A stretch of DNA of 59,898 nt. It comes from Ardenticatenales bacterium (GTDB lineage: Bacteria > Chloroflexota > Anaerolineae > Promineifilales > Promineifilaceae). Shown here piece by piece: positions 34,683 through 48,306 of the stretch; the stretch's first letter is position 1; every line of letters starts with the position of its first letter. Location of the stretch: assembly GCA_020634575.1 (NCBI GenBank), contig JACKBM010000040.1:1-59898 (forward strand), given 5' to 3'. The notes under the pieces were generated by a model, which saw only the letters and a program-made list of their open reading frames with translations, made no database searches and was not told the DNA's origin. Both the position numbers and the translations under genes were made by a program.

Positions 34683-34800
34683 ACTTTCACCCCTCCGCGG
34701 CCGAAATTTCACTGAAATCGGACGTTTATAGGACGATTCAGCATTACACTGCTGCCATTAGTAATCTGCAACTGAAGATGTCATTGACATGGAGGGTTTC

Positions 34801-35193
34801 ATGGATGATTTAATGACCCAAATCGGCCTGAGCGCCGGCGTCATCACTGTGGTGACATTGTGTTTCGTTGGCATTATCACCTTATTGAGCCTGGCTTTTA
34901 CCTTTTGGATCATCCGCTACGTGCGCCGCAGTTTTTTCGGCAACCAGGACCTGGTCAGCAATGGCATCCCCGCCCAGGCAACGGTGTTACAGGCATGGCA
35001 GACCGGGGCGATGGTCAACTACAATCCCCAGATTGGTCTGAAACTCCAGGTCCAACATCCCCAGGGCCACTCCTACGAGGTCGAGACGAAGGCTGTCGTG
35101 CCACAATTGCAGTTGGCCCAGCTCCAGATCGGGGCAACGGTGCCAGTACGCATCGATCCCCAAAACCCCCAACGCGTCTTGCTGGCGTTTTAG
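34801..35193 (+). CDS. Small single-pass membrane protein with DUF3592-like domain
   Basis: This 130-residue protein starts at the ATG at 34801, five bases after a GGAGGG ribosome site; an ATG at 34789 would overlap that site. One transmembrane helix (about 10-38) is followed by a short basic stretch (RYVRRSFFG) and a small soluble domain (about 50-130). The domain contains GIPAQATVLQAW, GLKLQVQHPQGHSYEVETKAVV and IGATVPVRIDPQNPQRVLL. The last pattern, ending in V-x-V-x-D-P-x-x-P, is typical of DUF3592-like and related beta-rich domains. Function is unknown. Confidence 0.7.
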   Translation: MDDLMTQIGLSAGVITVVTLCFVGIITLLSLAFTFWIIRYVRRSFFGNQDLVSNGIPAQATVLQAWQTGAMVNYNPQIGLKLQVQHPQGHSYEVETKAVVPQLQLAQLQIGATVPVRIDPQNPQRVLLAF

Positions 35194-35204
35194 GGAAAGA
35201 GTTT

Positions 35205-35283
35205 GCCACGGATTAACACAGATTTTGCACGGATTCTTTTCAAAAAAGAAAAATCCGTGTTGAATCTGTGTTAATCCGTGGCC
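35205..35283. repeat. CCACGGATT-type hairpin repeat, near-perfect
   Basis: The left arm has GCCACGGATTAACACAGATT then GCACGGATT; the right arm returns AATCCGTGTT, AATCTGTGTT and AATCCGTGGC. The unusual ACAGATT unit in the left arm is matched by AATCTGT in the right arm, so the pairing is preserved. It lies between the convergent ends of the flanking genes. Confidence 0.88.
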
Positions 35284-35290
35284 ACTCTTC

Positions 35291-36541
35291 CTACCGGCTC
35301 GTCAGGTGTAGTTCTGGTTCGATCTGGAAATGGAGCAGCTCGTGGGCAACCCGGAGAGCCGCCTCGACAGCGGCGGGCGTTTCGCCGCTGGCAAAGATGA
35401 AGCCGAGGTAGCTTTCCCCTTCGGGCAGGGGCACGACGGGGTAATGCAGGGGCGCCGTGATTTCGATCTTGTCGATCAGGGGCACGGCCAACGCTTCCGT
35501 CACCCCGGTAACCGTCCGCAAGATGCCCGGCTCGGGAATCGGGATCATCATCACCCCTTCGGCGCCGTCCTGTCGCTCTGTATCGGATACGTCCTGACCA
35601 AAAGCCTGGCGCAAGATCAGCGCTTCCAGCGAGATATCCGGTCCAAAGCTCAGCGTCTGCGAGCATAGACCACCAATCGAGCGAGCAGCCACTTCCAGAA
35701 GCACGGGGCCGCTCTCGTTAACGCGCAGCTCGGCGTGGATGGGGCCACGCTGCAAGCCGAGAGACGCCGCAGCGGCCTGCGTGGCCTCACGGATGGCTTG
35801 CTGAGTCTCAGCCGGCAAACGTGATGGCGTGGTGTAGATCGTCTCCTCGAAAAAAGGACCATCCAACGGGTCGGGCTTATCAAACAGGGCCAGCACATGG
35901 AGCCGGCCGTCGTCTAGTAGGCCCTCAAGAGCGACCTCAAAACCAGGAATAAAGCCCTCGACCAACACATCGTCGCAGCGAGCTTCCTCCAGCATGGGCC
36001 GCAGCCGTTCCCAGCGGCTGACAAACTCAAACGGATCATCCGCTCGCATCACGCCGCGGCTACCCGACATGGTTGTTGGCTTGATCACCACAGGAAAGGC
36101 GCCGGATGCCTCGAGATCGGCGGCAATATCTTCTGGATCATCAGTGATCAGGTATTTACGCACCACCGGCGAGGGCACGCCGGCGCGGCTGAAGCGCTGC
36201 CGCATCACCCATTTATCGCGGGCGGCGATGGTAGCTTCGGGCGAATTGTGGGGAATACCCAGGGCCTCATTGGCTCGCGCCGCCAGGAGAGCGCCCGAGT
36301 CATCCAGGCCGAGGACATAGCCAACCGGCCGGTCCGCTGCAAAATCCAGAACCCGCTCCACCGATAGGGGCAAATCCCGATAATCAATCGCCAGATTCGC
36401 CCCACCCGACGGCAACAGCGGCGGCGGTACATCCAGCCCTTGCACAACAGGAATACCCAGCTGTTCAGCCGCAGCCTGGAAAGCATCCTGACGATAGGAG
36501 TGGCTCGAGGCCAGAATGATGAGACAGGGTTGTTCCGACAT
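35291..36541 (-). CDS. ATP-grasp family ligase
   Basis: This 416-residue cytoplasmic protein is chosen from the ATG at 36541 (MSEQPCLIILASSHSYRQDAF). The N-terminal Rossmann-like part is followed by the ATP-grasp fold: RDKWVMRQRFSRAGVPSP (about 103-120), FPVVIKPTTMSGSRGVMRAD (about 144-163, with the P-loop-like glycine-rich turn), DVLVEGFIPGFEVALEGL (about 185-202) and IHAELRVNESGPVLLEVAARSIGG (about 259-282, metal-binding Glu/Asn region). The C-terminal about 120 residues form the lid found in dipeptide or carbamoyl-phosphate-like ligases (BacD/YwfE group). It probably joins a carboxylate to an amino group with ATP. The substrate is unknown. Confidence 0.85.
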   Translation of the reverse strand: MSEQPCLIILASSHSYRQDAFQAAAEQLGIPVVQGLDVPPPLLPSGGANLAIDYRDLPLSVERVLDFAADRPVGYVLGLDDSGALLAARANEALGIPHNSPEATIAARDKWVMRQRFSRAGVPSPVVRKYLITDDPEDIAADLEASGAFPVVIKPTTMSGSRGVMRADDPFEFVSRWERLRPMLEEARCDDVLVEGFIPGFEVALEGLLDDGRLHVLALFDKPDPLDGPFFEETIYTTPSRLPAETQQAIREATQAAAASLGLQRGPIHAELRVNESGPVLLEVAARSIGGLCSQTLSFGPDISLEALILRQAFGQDVSDTERQDGAEGVMMIPIPEPGILRTVTGVTEALAVPLIDKIEITAPLHYPVVPLPEGESYLGFIFASGETPAAVEAALRVAHELLHFQIEPELHLTSR

Positions 36542-36724
36542 GGGCAAATTATAGCCCACGCCGCCGGGATTGCCCCGACAACATCCCGTCATGAGTTGTT
36601 ATCCGCTTATGGCAACTGCGTATAGCGATAACCGGACAAAAATTCACATCTATTTTGCCTAAGAAAGATTGCATTATCGTTATCCTGACGTTATGTTAAC
36701 CCTAACGCTTCATGAGGCATTCCT

Positions 36725-38365
36725 ATGGTTGGTCGCAGCAAAATCGGTTTTCATCTGGGTCCGGGTGGTAACCCGACAGGTATTGGCAACTACATGCGCG
36801 CCCTGGATCGGGCCAGTATCCCGTTCACGCTAAAATCGGTCGACCATTATGGTCCTTGCTTTGAAGCTGCCAACCTGGCGCGGCAAAGTGGCATCCGTCA
36901 CAACATTATTTTCCGGCTCAGCACGGCCGGCCAGGGTCAGAGCTACGACTTTGATGTTCCCCCTTACAAAGATCCCCGGTTCCTGAATGATCCCGAAGGC
37001 GCTGCCAGCCAACATTGGGCGCGCACGAAGGCGCGGTTACCGCAGGAGTTCGATAAATCGGTCTGGATCGAGCCTATCAATGAGGTGGATAAAAACCTCT
37101 GTGGTTGGCTGGGCCGCTTCGCCGTTCGTATCGCCGACCTGGCCCATGAAGATGGCTGCCGGGTGGCGCTATTTGCCTGGTCCAGCGGCGAGCCGGAGCG
37201 GGCTGGCTGGGAGCATCCGGCGATGCTGGCTTACCTCCGTCTCTGCGCCGAGCGGCCGGAACAGGCGGCCATCGCCCTGCACGAATACGGTTATGAGCAA
37301 GCTGATCTCTTCGCTGAGTTCCCCTACCGTTTAGGGCGCTTTCAACTCCTGTTTGACGTCTGCGACCGGCACAACATCCCCCGCCCTACCACCTTTATCA
37401 CCGAATGGGGCTGGACATTGAACCATGTGCCCACGCCGGAACTGGCCTTGCCGGCAATCCGGCGCGCTGCTGAGCTTTACGCACCCTACCCGGAGATTCG
37501 CGGCGCCGCTCTCTGGTATCTGGGCGCCGGCTGGAGCGGCCTGGCGAACAAAGCCCAGAAGCTCATCGCGCCCATCACCCAGCTCACGCTAACTGATATT
37601 TTCCCGGGGCCACCGACCAGTGGCCAGGCCCCGGTCAATCCTGGCTCGGGCACCACCCAGCCCACACCTGGCGATCACCCCGAACCAGAACCTGATGACG
37701 GTCCCCCTGACCTGACCTTCCTGGCAGATGCGACCATCCCCCCGGATACGCGTCTGGTTTCGGGACAGAAATTTGTCAAAAGTTGGCGTGTTCGCAATAG
37801 TGGGGGCAGCGTTTGGGGGCAGCGGTACGCACTACTCTTCAAAGGAGGAGTGGCCATGACAGAGCGGACCCGCCTGCCCTTGCCGCCGACAGAACCCGGC
37901 GCTGAGGCCTTATTGTCATTGGAGCTAACCGCGCCGCCAGGCCCAGGCGTCTTTTCGGGCCATTGGGAAGCGATCGATCCGGCCGGTCGCCCTTTCGGCG
38001 CACCGCTTTCCCTGCGCATCCTGAGTGTCGAGGCCATTACCAGTGCCCAATTTGTGGCCGATATCACCGTTCCCGACGACAGTGAAATAGCGGCCGGACA
38101 ACTCTTCACCAAAACCTGGCGCGTCCGCAACAATGGCACGCTTCCCTGGGATGACCATTTCACCCTCAACTTCGTCAAGGGGACGCCGATGGCGGCCCAG
38201 CGTTGGCTCAACCTGACCGATCTGGCGCCAGGCGCAGAAACAGAAATCTCGCTGGAACTACGGGCACCCTTTACCCAGGGAACTTATTTTTGCGACTGGG
38301 AATTTAGAGATGAACGGGGTCAACAATTTGGCGACACCCTTTTTGCCCGGATTCGCGTCATTTAG
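36725..38365 (+). CDS. TIM-barrel-like protein with two C-terminal NBR1-Ig domains
   Basis: In this 546-residue protein the N-terminal about 290 residues (IGFHLGPGGNPTGIGNYMRA, SVWIEPINEVDKN, AIALHEYGYE, TTFITEWGWTL) look like a glycoside-hydrolase-type barrel. The glutamates in EPINE and TEWGW are candidate acid and nucleophile. A Pro-rich linker (about 297-332) leads to two NBR1-Ig-like domains, about 336-435 and 444-546. Each shows the W-R-V-R-N-x-G-xx-xW start, a central L-x-F-x-K-G strand and a closing G-xx-F-G-x-x-L-x-x-R-I strand. No signal peptide is visible, which is unusual for an adhesion-like layout. The next gene starts 10 bp later. Confidence 0.8.
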   Translation: MVGRSKIGFHLGPGGNPTGIGNYMRALDRASIPFTLKSVDHYGPCFEAANLARQSGIRHNIIFRLSTAGQGQSYDFDVPPYKDPRFLNDPEGAASQHWARTKARLPQEFDKSVWIEPINEVDKNLCGWLGRFAVRIADLAHEDGCRVALFAWSSGEPERAGWEHPAMLAYLRLCAERPEQAAIALHEYGYEQADLFAEFPYRLGRFQLLFDVCDRHNIPRPTTFITEWGWTLNHVPTPELALPAIRRAAELYAPYPEIRGAALWYLGAGWSGLANKAQKLIAPITQLTLTDIFPGPPTSGQAPVNPGSGTTQPTPGDHPEPEPDDGPPDLTFLADATIPPDTRLVSGQKFVKSWRVRNSGGSVWGQRYALLFKGGVAMTERTRLPLPPTEPGAEALLSLELTAPPGPGVFSGHWEAIDPAGRPFGAPLSLRILSVEAITSAQFVADITVPDDSEIAAGQLFTKTWRVRNNGTLPWDDHFTLNFVKGTPMAAQRWLNLTDLAPGAETEISLELRAPFTQGTYFCDWEFRDERGQQFGDTLFARIRVI

Positions 38366-38374
38366 GGGGGAAAC

Positions 38375-38959
38375 TTGATCGGAAACATCATTGTCGTCAA
38401 TGGCGGTTCCAGCGTGGGCAAAACCACCCTCTGCCGGGCTCTGCAGCGCACGCTATCGGAACCCCATCTACTTTCGGGCGGCGATATCTTTTTCCTGGAA
38501 CGCCCTCCTTTCTACCTGGATTATGTGGATGACGGGAGAGTTTCGCCAGAATCGGGGCTGGTCGCCTATTTCGTGAATGAGGAACTCGCCGAGGTCCACA
38601 TCGGGCCGCTAGCGCTAAAATGGAATGAGGAAATGTTTCATGCCCTGGCGAGCTGGGCAGACCGGGGCAATCATGTCATCGTCGATACTGTCCTGCACTC
38701 GCCGGAGCTGGCGGCGGGGATGCAACGGGGATTGGGCGACCGGCCGGTCTTCCACATCGGCGTAACCTGCCCGCTCGATGAAGCGCAACGGCGCGAAATC
38801 AAGCGAGGTAACCGCGCCCTGGGCGCCGCCGTTTATTTTCACAGCCTTGCACACGGCCATTATGAGTACGATCTGGAGATAGATACAGCCGCAATTAGCA
38901 CCGAAGCGGCTGTCGAACGTATTCGTGAGGAACTGGCCATACGCGGCTTTGTCAGTTAA
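38375..38959 (+). CDS. Chloramphenicol phosphotransferase-like (CPT family) kinase
   Basis: This 194-residue P-loop kinase begins at TTG (38375) after AGGGGGGAA, with no ATG in a suitable place. Walker A is VNGGSSVGKTTL (about 8-19). The segments SGGDIFFLERPPF (about 34-46), GNHVIVDTVLHSPE (about 97-110) and IGVTCPLDEAQRREIKRGNRALG (about 127-149, with lid arginines) match the CPT family. In Streptomyces the member phosphorylates chloramphenicol; most homologues have unknown small-molecule substrates, so no resistance claim is made. The 3' end overlaps the convergent kinase gene by eight bases. Confidence 0.82.
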   Translation: MIGNIIVVNGGSSVGKTTLCRALQRTLSEPHLLSGGDIFFLERPPFYLDYVDDGRVSPESGLVAYFVNEELAEVHIGPLALKWNEEMFHALASWADRGNHVIVDTVLHSPELAAGMQRGLGDRPVFHIGVTCPLDEAQRREIKRGNRALGAAVYFHSLAHGHYEYDLEIDTAAISTEAAVERIREELAIRGFVS

Positions 38960-40760
38960 GCGTTGTTACCGGCAGCCGCACCACGTACACCTGGTAGGCG
39001 CCGCCCTGATCAAACGGTTCGACAAACAAACGGTACTGATTGTGCCTTTCCGGATAATAGAGATACGCTTCCCACTCCCCTTCGACATAATCATCGACAA
39101 AAAACAGCTCGTTGCCGAAGGTATCTTCCAGGTAAAAAAGGAAATCCGCATCCTCACCCTCCGGCACCACGAAGAAGAGCAGTGCTTGATTAGCCTCAGC
39201 GGACAGATCATAACTGATGGAGCCACCCTTGTTGATGGTGTTGCTCTCAGCCAGAATGACATTTTCAGCAGTCAGGGTGAGTTCACCATAGCCAACCAGG
39301 TACTCGCCGGCGCTGCCGTCGTAGCTGGACAACTCAACCACATAAGTTGCATCTCGCTCCGGCAAAAACGGAATCACTTCGGCCTGATCACCCAGAACGT
39401 AATCAACCTGGTCAACTTCCTCGCCCTGCGCATTATAGATCGTCAGCACGAGATCTGTTTCGCTGGGCGAAGTTGCCACTAAGAGAACATGCTGGTCCTG
39501 TGTGACATCAACTGTAAAAGCTATTTTGGCATCGGGCGGCAGCCACCCGGTGTAGGCGGTGTCATAGCCTAGAGGCAGCGTCGTGCCCCCATCGCGCACC
39601 AGAGACACGGTCGCGGTGGGCGTGGGCAGTATCCGGGGCGTGGCCGTCGGTTCCGTCAGCGCACTGAGAGCACCGCTCAAAACGACAAAGAAAATACAAG
39701 CCCCCACGGTAACCAGGCCAACCAGGCCAATCATCCAGAGCCACCAGCGCGATTTTGCTTTGGCTACTGGCGCGGCGCCGGCACCAGTCGTTGGTGGTTG
39801 GGGCGGGCCTACCGCCACGGTACCTGGCCCTCCCGAGCTCGGCGGCGCGGCAGCAGCCGAACCAGTTGATTGGTTCAATATTGGGGCGGGCTTCTCTTTG
39901 GGCAGATTTAGCGTCAGGTGTGGCGGCAATTCCTGCCCACTGGCCAGCAGTTTGACGGCTGTGGCCATTGATTCCGCCGTCTGATAGCGGTCTTCGCGAT
40001 TCTTGGCCAGCGCCTTCTCGATCACTGGCTGGCAACGAATAGGCAGATCACCTTTATATTTGAGAATATCGGGTATGGGTTCGAGCAGGTGGGCGCGCAT
40101 GAGACCGGCCGGTGTATCGCTGACAAAGGGCATCCGGCCGGTAATCATTTCAAAAACAACGACCCCCAGCGCATACAGATCGCTGCGCCCATCCAGCTTG
40201 CGATTTCCCTCCCACTGCTCCGGACTCATGAACGCCGGCGTGCCCACAATCGTCATCGTCTGGGTTGCTTCAGCCAGGCGAGCAATACCAAAATCAGCCA
40301 GATACGGCTCACCCTCGCTATCAAACATGATGTTGCCAGGCTTGAGATCCCGGTGAATCACACCCCGTTTGTGAGCAAAATCAAGCGCCGGCGCCAGGCG
40401 ACTCAAAATGCGGGCCGCTTCCGCCAGTGGCAGCGCTCCCTGCCTATCCAACCGATCCCTTAATGAGCCCCCTTCCAGGAGTCGCATGACAATAAAGGGC
40501 TCCCCGCCGCCCTGGGTATTCGTGCCAAAATCATAAACTGGGACGATAGCCGGATGTTCCAAAGTTGCAATTGTGCGTGCTTCCGCCATGAAACGGTCAC
40601 GAAAAGAGGGATCATGCAAGAAATGGGCCGGCAGCACTTTCACGGCCACATCCCGAGAGAAATTAGGGTCCAGGGCGCGATAGACAGTCGCCATCCCGCC
40701 ACGTCCCAATTCACCTTTTATCTGATAGCGTCCAATATTCTTCAGCACAGGCAGCCCCAT
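38952..40760 (-). CDS. Membrane-anchored Ser/Thr protein kinase (Hanks type)
   Basis: The protein has 602 residues from the ATG at 40760 (MGLPVLKNIGRYQIKGELGRG). The kinase domain (about 12-275) is complete: glycine loop GELGRGGMATVY, VAVKVL lysine, HRDLKPGN catalytic loop, DFG, GTPAFMSPEQW activation segment and RSDLYALGVV. A Pro/Ala-rich juxtamembrane stretch is followed by one transmembrane helix (about 346-371). The extracellular part (about 380-602) contains two beta-rich modules similar to pre-peptidase C-terminal (PPC) domains, for example DQHVLLVATSPSETDLVLTI and GSISYDLSAEANQALLFF. The layout is that of a receptor kinase sensing something outside the cell. The upstream region shows no clear partner phosphatase. 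Confidence 0.93.
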   Translation of the reverse strand: MGLPVLKNIGRYQIKGELGRGGMATVYRALDPNFSRDVAVKVLPAHFLHDPSFRDRFMAEARTIATLEHPAIVPVYDFGTNTQGGGEPFIVMRLLEGGSLRDRLDRQGALPLAEAARILSRLAPALDFAHKRGVIHRDLKPGNIMFDSEGEPYLADFGIARLAEATQTMTIVGTPAFMSPEQWEGNRKLDGRSDLYALGVVVFEMITGRMPFVSDTPAGLMRAHLLEPIPDILKYKGDLPIRCQPVIEKALAKNREDRYQTAESMATAVKLLASGQELPPHLTLNLPKEKPAPILNQSTGSAAAAPPSSGGPGTVAVGPPQPPTTGAGAAPVAKAKSRWWLWMIGLVGLVTVGACIFFVVLSGALSALTEPTATPRILPTPTATVSLVRDGGTTLPLGYDTAYTGWLPPDAKIAFTVDVTQDQHVLLVATSPSETDLVLTIYNAQGEEVDQVDYVLGDQAEVIPFLPERDATYVVELSSYDGSAGEYLVGYGELTLTAENVILAESNTINKGGSISYDLSAEANQALLFFVVPEGEDADFLFYLEDTFGNELFFVDDYVEGEWEAYLYYPERHNQYRLFVEPFDQGGAYQVYVVRLPVTTLN

Positions 40761-41160
40761 GAACAATGAGATTATTCTAGCGAATCTGCTGATAAGATGG
40801 AAGCTTTCGCCCCGGCAGAGGCGTGAAGAACCAGTAATCCCCCAGATAACGTCCCGAAGGACCCATAGGTTCCCAGCCGCTGCCCAGGCAAGATAACGCA
40901 AATACCTGTCATTACGGCTTTCGCCCCCGCAGCGTTTAGGCCAACTTTACCATTCGGCCGGGGACAACATCATATTGGACTTTGTACGGATTGGGAACTG
41001 CGTCAGAGAAGACAAGATTTGCCAGGAAAAAGATCTCAGTCAAGGCAATCGTAGGCCATCAACTCTAAAGCGTAAACAGAGATTCTGGCAAATACCAAAC
41101 CCCTGTCATTTCGACCGGGGTCAACCATCTATGCTGCTTATCGTGAAACCAGGGAGAAAA
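40761..41160. other. Gene-free stretch between the kinase and the rRNA operon
   Basis: About 400 bp without a convincing gene. Short open frames exist on both strands but lack ribosome sites and family likeness. Upstream kinase control signals must lie near 40761-40850, though I could not pick a promoter. The right end carries the poly-A/poly-T tract that serves the rRNA operon terminator. Confidence 0.6.
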
Positions 41161-41180
41161 GGGAAAAAAAAGAAAGCCTG
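41160..41180 (-). terminator. Probable terminator of the rRNA operon
   Basis: Immediately after the 5S 3' end the minus strand reads AGGCTTTCTTTTTTTTCCC. The T run could act with the terminal stem of 5S rRNA. A separate hairpin is weak. Confidence 0.5.
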
Positions 41181-41297
41181 TTGGCAATGACCTACTCTCC
41201 CAGGGAGTCGCCCCCCAAGTACCATCGGCGCTGTCACACTTAACTTCTGGGTTCGGAATGGAACCAGGTGTACCCGTGACGCTCAAATCACCAACAG
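41181..41297 (-). rRNA. rrf: 5S ribosomal RNA
   Basis: The minus strand carries the conserved core CCATTCCGAACCCAGAAGTT and the closing GAGAGTAGGTCATTGCC. The ends TTGGTGATTT and TCATTGCCAA are complementary. The ends are placed by that pairing and may be off by a few bases. It follows 23S rRNA by about 110 bp. Confidence 0.93.
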
Positions 41298-41404
41298 ACT
41301 TTCTCTGTTGAAACTATTTAATTGACTGAATAGAAAATATCGTTCGTAACGAGATTACGTCATACAAATACGTCGAAATTCCAAGTTCTCCGTACCATGC
41401 TAAA

Positions 41405-44340
<2,936 letters not shown>

Positions 44341-44716
44341 GATACGGAGAAATTGAAATTTCCACGTTTTGTATGCTCGTCACATCATCATCATTTCTGA
44401 TGACTTTGTTAGCAAACCACCGACGCAACATTGCTGTCGCGTTAGGACAAGTGGTTTGCCTACGTTACATGTTTTTTAGAACGATATCGTCTATTCAGTT
44501 ATTAACGTTCGCTTTCAGAAGCTCGTAAGCCCCTGACCTTTGCCACATAACTATGTAACAAAGGTCAACTGCTAACAATATTCCGGCAAAAGAGACAAAA
44601 AAAGCCCGGCACAAGCCGGACTCGTCACAAGCCGCTTTGCGCCACAAATCTATTTAATGTCGTCTTTCTACGTTTACCAAGTAAATGTACCTGTCTGGTT
44701 CGCTACGTCGTACTGG

Positions 44717-44789
44717 TGGAGATGAGGGGACTCGAACCCCTGACATCCGCCTTGCAAAGGCGGCGCTCTCCCAACTGAGCTACATCCCC
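44717..44789 (-). tRNA. tRNA-Ala (TGC anticodon)
   Basis: The minus strand reads GGGGATGTAGCTCAGTTGGG at the 5' end, has TTTGCAA around the anticodon TGC, and a T-arm with GGTTCGAGTCC. The acceptor ends GGGGATG and CATCTCC pair, allowing a G-U. It lies in the 16S-23S spacer and has no encoded CCA. Confidence 0.95.
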
Positions 44790-44801
44790 TGACCAATAAG
44801 G

Positions 44802-44875
44802 TGGGCCTACCTAGACTTGAACTAGGGACCTCTCCCTTATCAGAGGAGCGCTCTAACCAACTGAGCTATAGGCCC
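44802..44875 (-). tRNA. tRNA-Ile (GAT anticodon)
   Basis: The minus strand reads GGGCCTATAGCTCAGTTGGT at the 5' end, has CTGATAA with anticodon GAT, and a T-arm with GTTCAAGTC. The acceptor strands GGGCCTA and TAGGCCC pair exactly. It lies between 16S rRNA and tRNA-Ala, the classic spacer order. Confidence 0.95.
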
Positions 44876-44971
44876 TAAATTTTTAAACACTTTGAAAGCT
44901 GAATAGTGATAGAAACGAGCTTGCAAGAGACTAACTGGATGGAGTTCTCGCGAACCCATCAGTTACCCATA

Positions 44972-46456
<1,485 letters not shown>

Positions 46457-46567
46457 AAGAGAATTTAATTCTGCATTACATACAGAACTACTGTTTGAAA
46501 TTAACTTGCCTCAAGCACGCTATGGTTTCTATCACTATTCAGCTGTCAAAGTGCCGACAGAATCTCT

Positions 46568-46595
46568 ATTCTAGCACGTTTTTATCAGCCGTCAA
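46568..46595 (-). promoter_or_regulatory. rRNA operon promoter P2 (proximal)
   Basis: On the minus strand TTGACG (46590-46595) is followed after 16 bp by TAGAAT (46568-46573), about 110 bp before the 16S 5' end. This is a motif match only. Confidence 0.6.
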
Positions 46596-46710
46596 CCCTT
46601 TTTCCAAAATTGGTTTCAAAAGATTATGGCTGATGTAAAACTACTGTATATAGATTCTAATTTTCGGTAGTTTTTAGGTACTACTTTGCTGTTTGGTTCA
46701 GCGAAGAGGG

Positions 46711-46739
46711 ATTATAGAGGAGTCATTTTAGGTTGTCAA
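46711..46739 (-). promoter_or_regulatory. rRNA operon promoter P1 (consensus)
   Basis: On the minus strand TTGACA (46734-46739) and TATAAT (46711-46716) are spaced by exactly 17 bp, a full sigma-70 consensus in an AT-rich upstream region. The rest of 46596-46877 contains no gene that I can see. Confidence 0.8.
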
Positions 46740-46877
46740 CCCCAATTTTGAAATTGGTCCAAATTCGTTTTGGACCCGTACCAGGTGCCCGTAGGCCGAT
46801 TACAACCTATTTTGACTCTTTTGACTGTTTCTGTCGATCTGACCAGAGGTAGCCCCGATAATTAAATTACGAGTTAC

Positions 46878-47420
46878 TCATAAATAAATGGCGGTGATAT
46901 GATTTTGCAGGGAATTCAAGTCTCCTTTTTTCCATGCCGCCAGCCGATCTTCGTCGACAAATTGCTGCAACAGAGCCAGGCTCAAGCCAAAAACATCGCT
47001 ACGGCTGGCGCCGAATAAAGCACCCAGCCCACCATGGGCCCGGCCCAGGTCCACAACATGTTGCGGGCTCAAACGTACTGTCGTCCACTTGGTCTCCGCC
47101 CCCTTGGCCGGCAATGGCAGATCCCATAATAGGTAAAGCGAAATGAAGTCGGTAATTCCCTCCGGCATCTCCCGATCCCGGTCTGCTACTGAACGCCGCA
47201 ATGCTTCCAGCCGTACCGTCATCAGGGTCACCGCCAGATCCGCGACATCCGCCCGGCTGAAACGCCCGGGCAGCTGACCAGCCAATTCGCCTAATAGCGT
47301 CTTCTGATCATCAGTTAGCGCCACATAGACATTTTGCCGGCTGACCTTGCGCCGGGGCCGGCCGCGCCGGGGCTTATCCTCCAGCAATGCTGAAAGGGTG
47401 CTTTCGTTTGACTTACTCAT
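46878..47420 (-). CDS. Basic N-terminal (AT-hook-like) protein, partner of the AAA+ ATPase
   Basis: This 180-residue protein is not one I recognise. The N-terminus has KPRRGRPRRKVSRQNVYVAL, which contains an AT-hook-like RGRPRR and could bind the DNA minor groove. The middle (about 30-75, LTDDQKTLLGELAGQLPGRFSRADVADLAVTLM) is helical and looks like a ribbon-helix-helix or HTH-like segment. The C-terminal half is helical with no motif. Its 5' end overlaps the AAA+ ATPase gene by eight bases, so the two are coupled. It may be a DNA-targeting subunit for the ATPase; this is inference. Confidence 0.65.
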   Translation of the reverse strand: MSKSNESTLSALLEDKPRRGRPRRKVSRQNVYVALTDDQKTLLGELAGQLPGRFSRADVADLAVTLMTVRLEALRRSVADRDREMPEGITDFISLYLLWDLPLPAKGAETKWTTVRLSPQHVVDLGRAHGGLGALFGASRSDVFGLSLALLQQFVDEDRLAAWKKGDLNSLQNHITAIYL

Positions 47421-48306
47421 TCAGGATTTTATTCTCCAAATGACGATAACTCTGATGCTTGTCCAGGAAACTGGTGACAAAATCAGCATCAATCACCGGC
47501 TTGCCCTGGTGCAGGAGTTCCAGGCATAAGTGCAGGCAGAAGAAACAGATGCTGCGTGGATAGCCTCGTGTCTCACGCCAGATAGGCTGGATCGCTTCAT
47601 CCATAAACAATGGCCCCTGGCGCGGATCCCGCCCGGCCGCCAGCAACCGGTATTCGATTAATGATTTGGTGTCATCCGGCGTTAATGGGTCCAGCGAGGA
47701 ACGCGTAGCAACCCGATCGCTAAAGTCAGGTGCTTCACGCAGGTTAATATCCAGTTCTGGGCGGCCCAGCAATACCAGTTGGTAAGCCTTGCCCCCGCGC
47801 GGATCACGGAAGTTGAGCAGGCGCCGCAGCTCGGTGAACTGTTCCACTCCCAGCTCATGGGCCTCGTCGATGATCACCAGGGGCAACACCCCTTTCTCAG
47901 TTTGCTGGACCAGAAAGGCCCGAAACTCATTGAGCTGATCTTCTGTGGCTCGCCGTGTCCGTAAACCAAATTCCGCAGCGATGCGCCTTAATAATAGAAG
48001 GCCACTCCGTTGCGGCGGTTCATCTACTTTGGCAGCAATGAAATCCGGCCGGCGGTCATAGCGGCTGTGAAACCAGGAAGCCAGGGTTGTCTTGCCGGTG
48101 CCAACTTCACCCACAATAATGGAAGCACCCTGCCCAGCCTCAACCATATAGCTTACTTTGGACAGGGCCCGCTTTGTCTCTGTCGAGAGATACATAAAAC
48201 GGGGATCAGCTTCAATACTGAACGGCGGCACAACAACGCCCAGGCGATCCCAATTAGGCTTGGAAAACTGTTCCAGCTCGGAGGCAGCAATCACTTCTTC
48301 GGTCAT
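47413..48306 (-). CDS. AAA+ ATPase of the ExeA/TniB/MuB type
   Basis: This 297-residue protein has the arrangement shared by ExeA, TniB, TnsC-like and MuB ATPases. FSIEADPRFMYLSTETKRAL (about 29-48) precedes Walker A VGEVGTGKTT (about 65-74). Walker B is PLVIIDEAHEL (about 142-152), FTELRRLLNF (about 157-166) follows, the sensor 1 region is LVLLGRPEL (about 177-185), and an arginine-rich GYPRSI lies at about 249-254. Such ATPases select target DNA in transposition or load complexes. No transposase or secretion gene is next to it. Its partner, the basic protein, overlaps it by eight bases. Possible roles are a remnant of a Tn7/Tn5053-like element or a chromosomal DNA-handling pair. Confidence 0.8.
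   Translation of the reverse strand: MTEEVIAASELEQFSKPNWDRLGVVVPPFSIEADPRFMYLSTETKRALSKVSYMVEAGQGASIIVGEVGTGKTTLASWFHSRYDRRPDFIAAKVDEPPQRSGLLLLRRIAAEFGLRTRRATEDQLNEFRAFLVQQTEKGVLPLVIIDEAHELGVEQFTELRRLLNFRDPRGGKAYQLVLLGRPELDINLREAPDFSDRVATRSSLDPLTPDDTKSLIEYRLLAAGRDPRQGPLFMDEAIQPIWRETRGYPRSICFFCLHLCLELLHQGKPVIDADFVTSFLDKHQSYRHLENKILNE

Noticed and set aside
38375..38959. Chloramphenicol resistance gene
   Set aside because: CPT-like fold alone does not show drug specificity; most family members have other substrates. No resistance is claimed.
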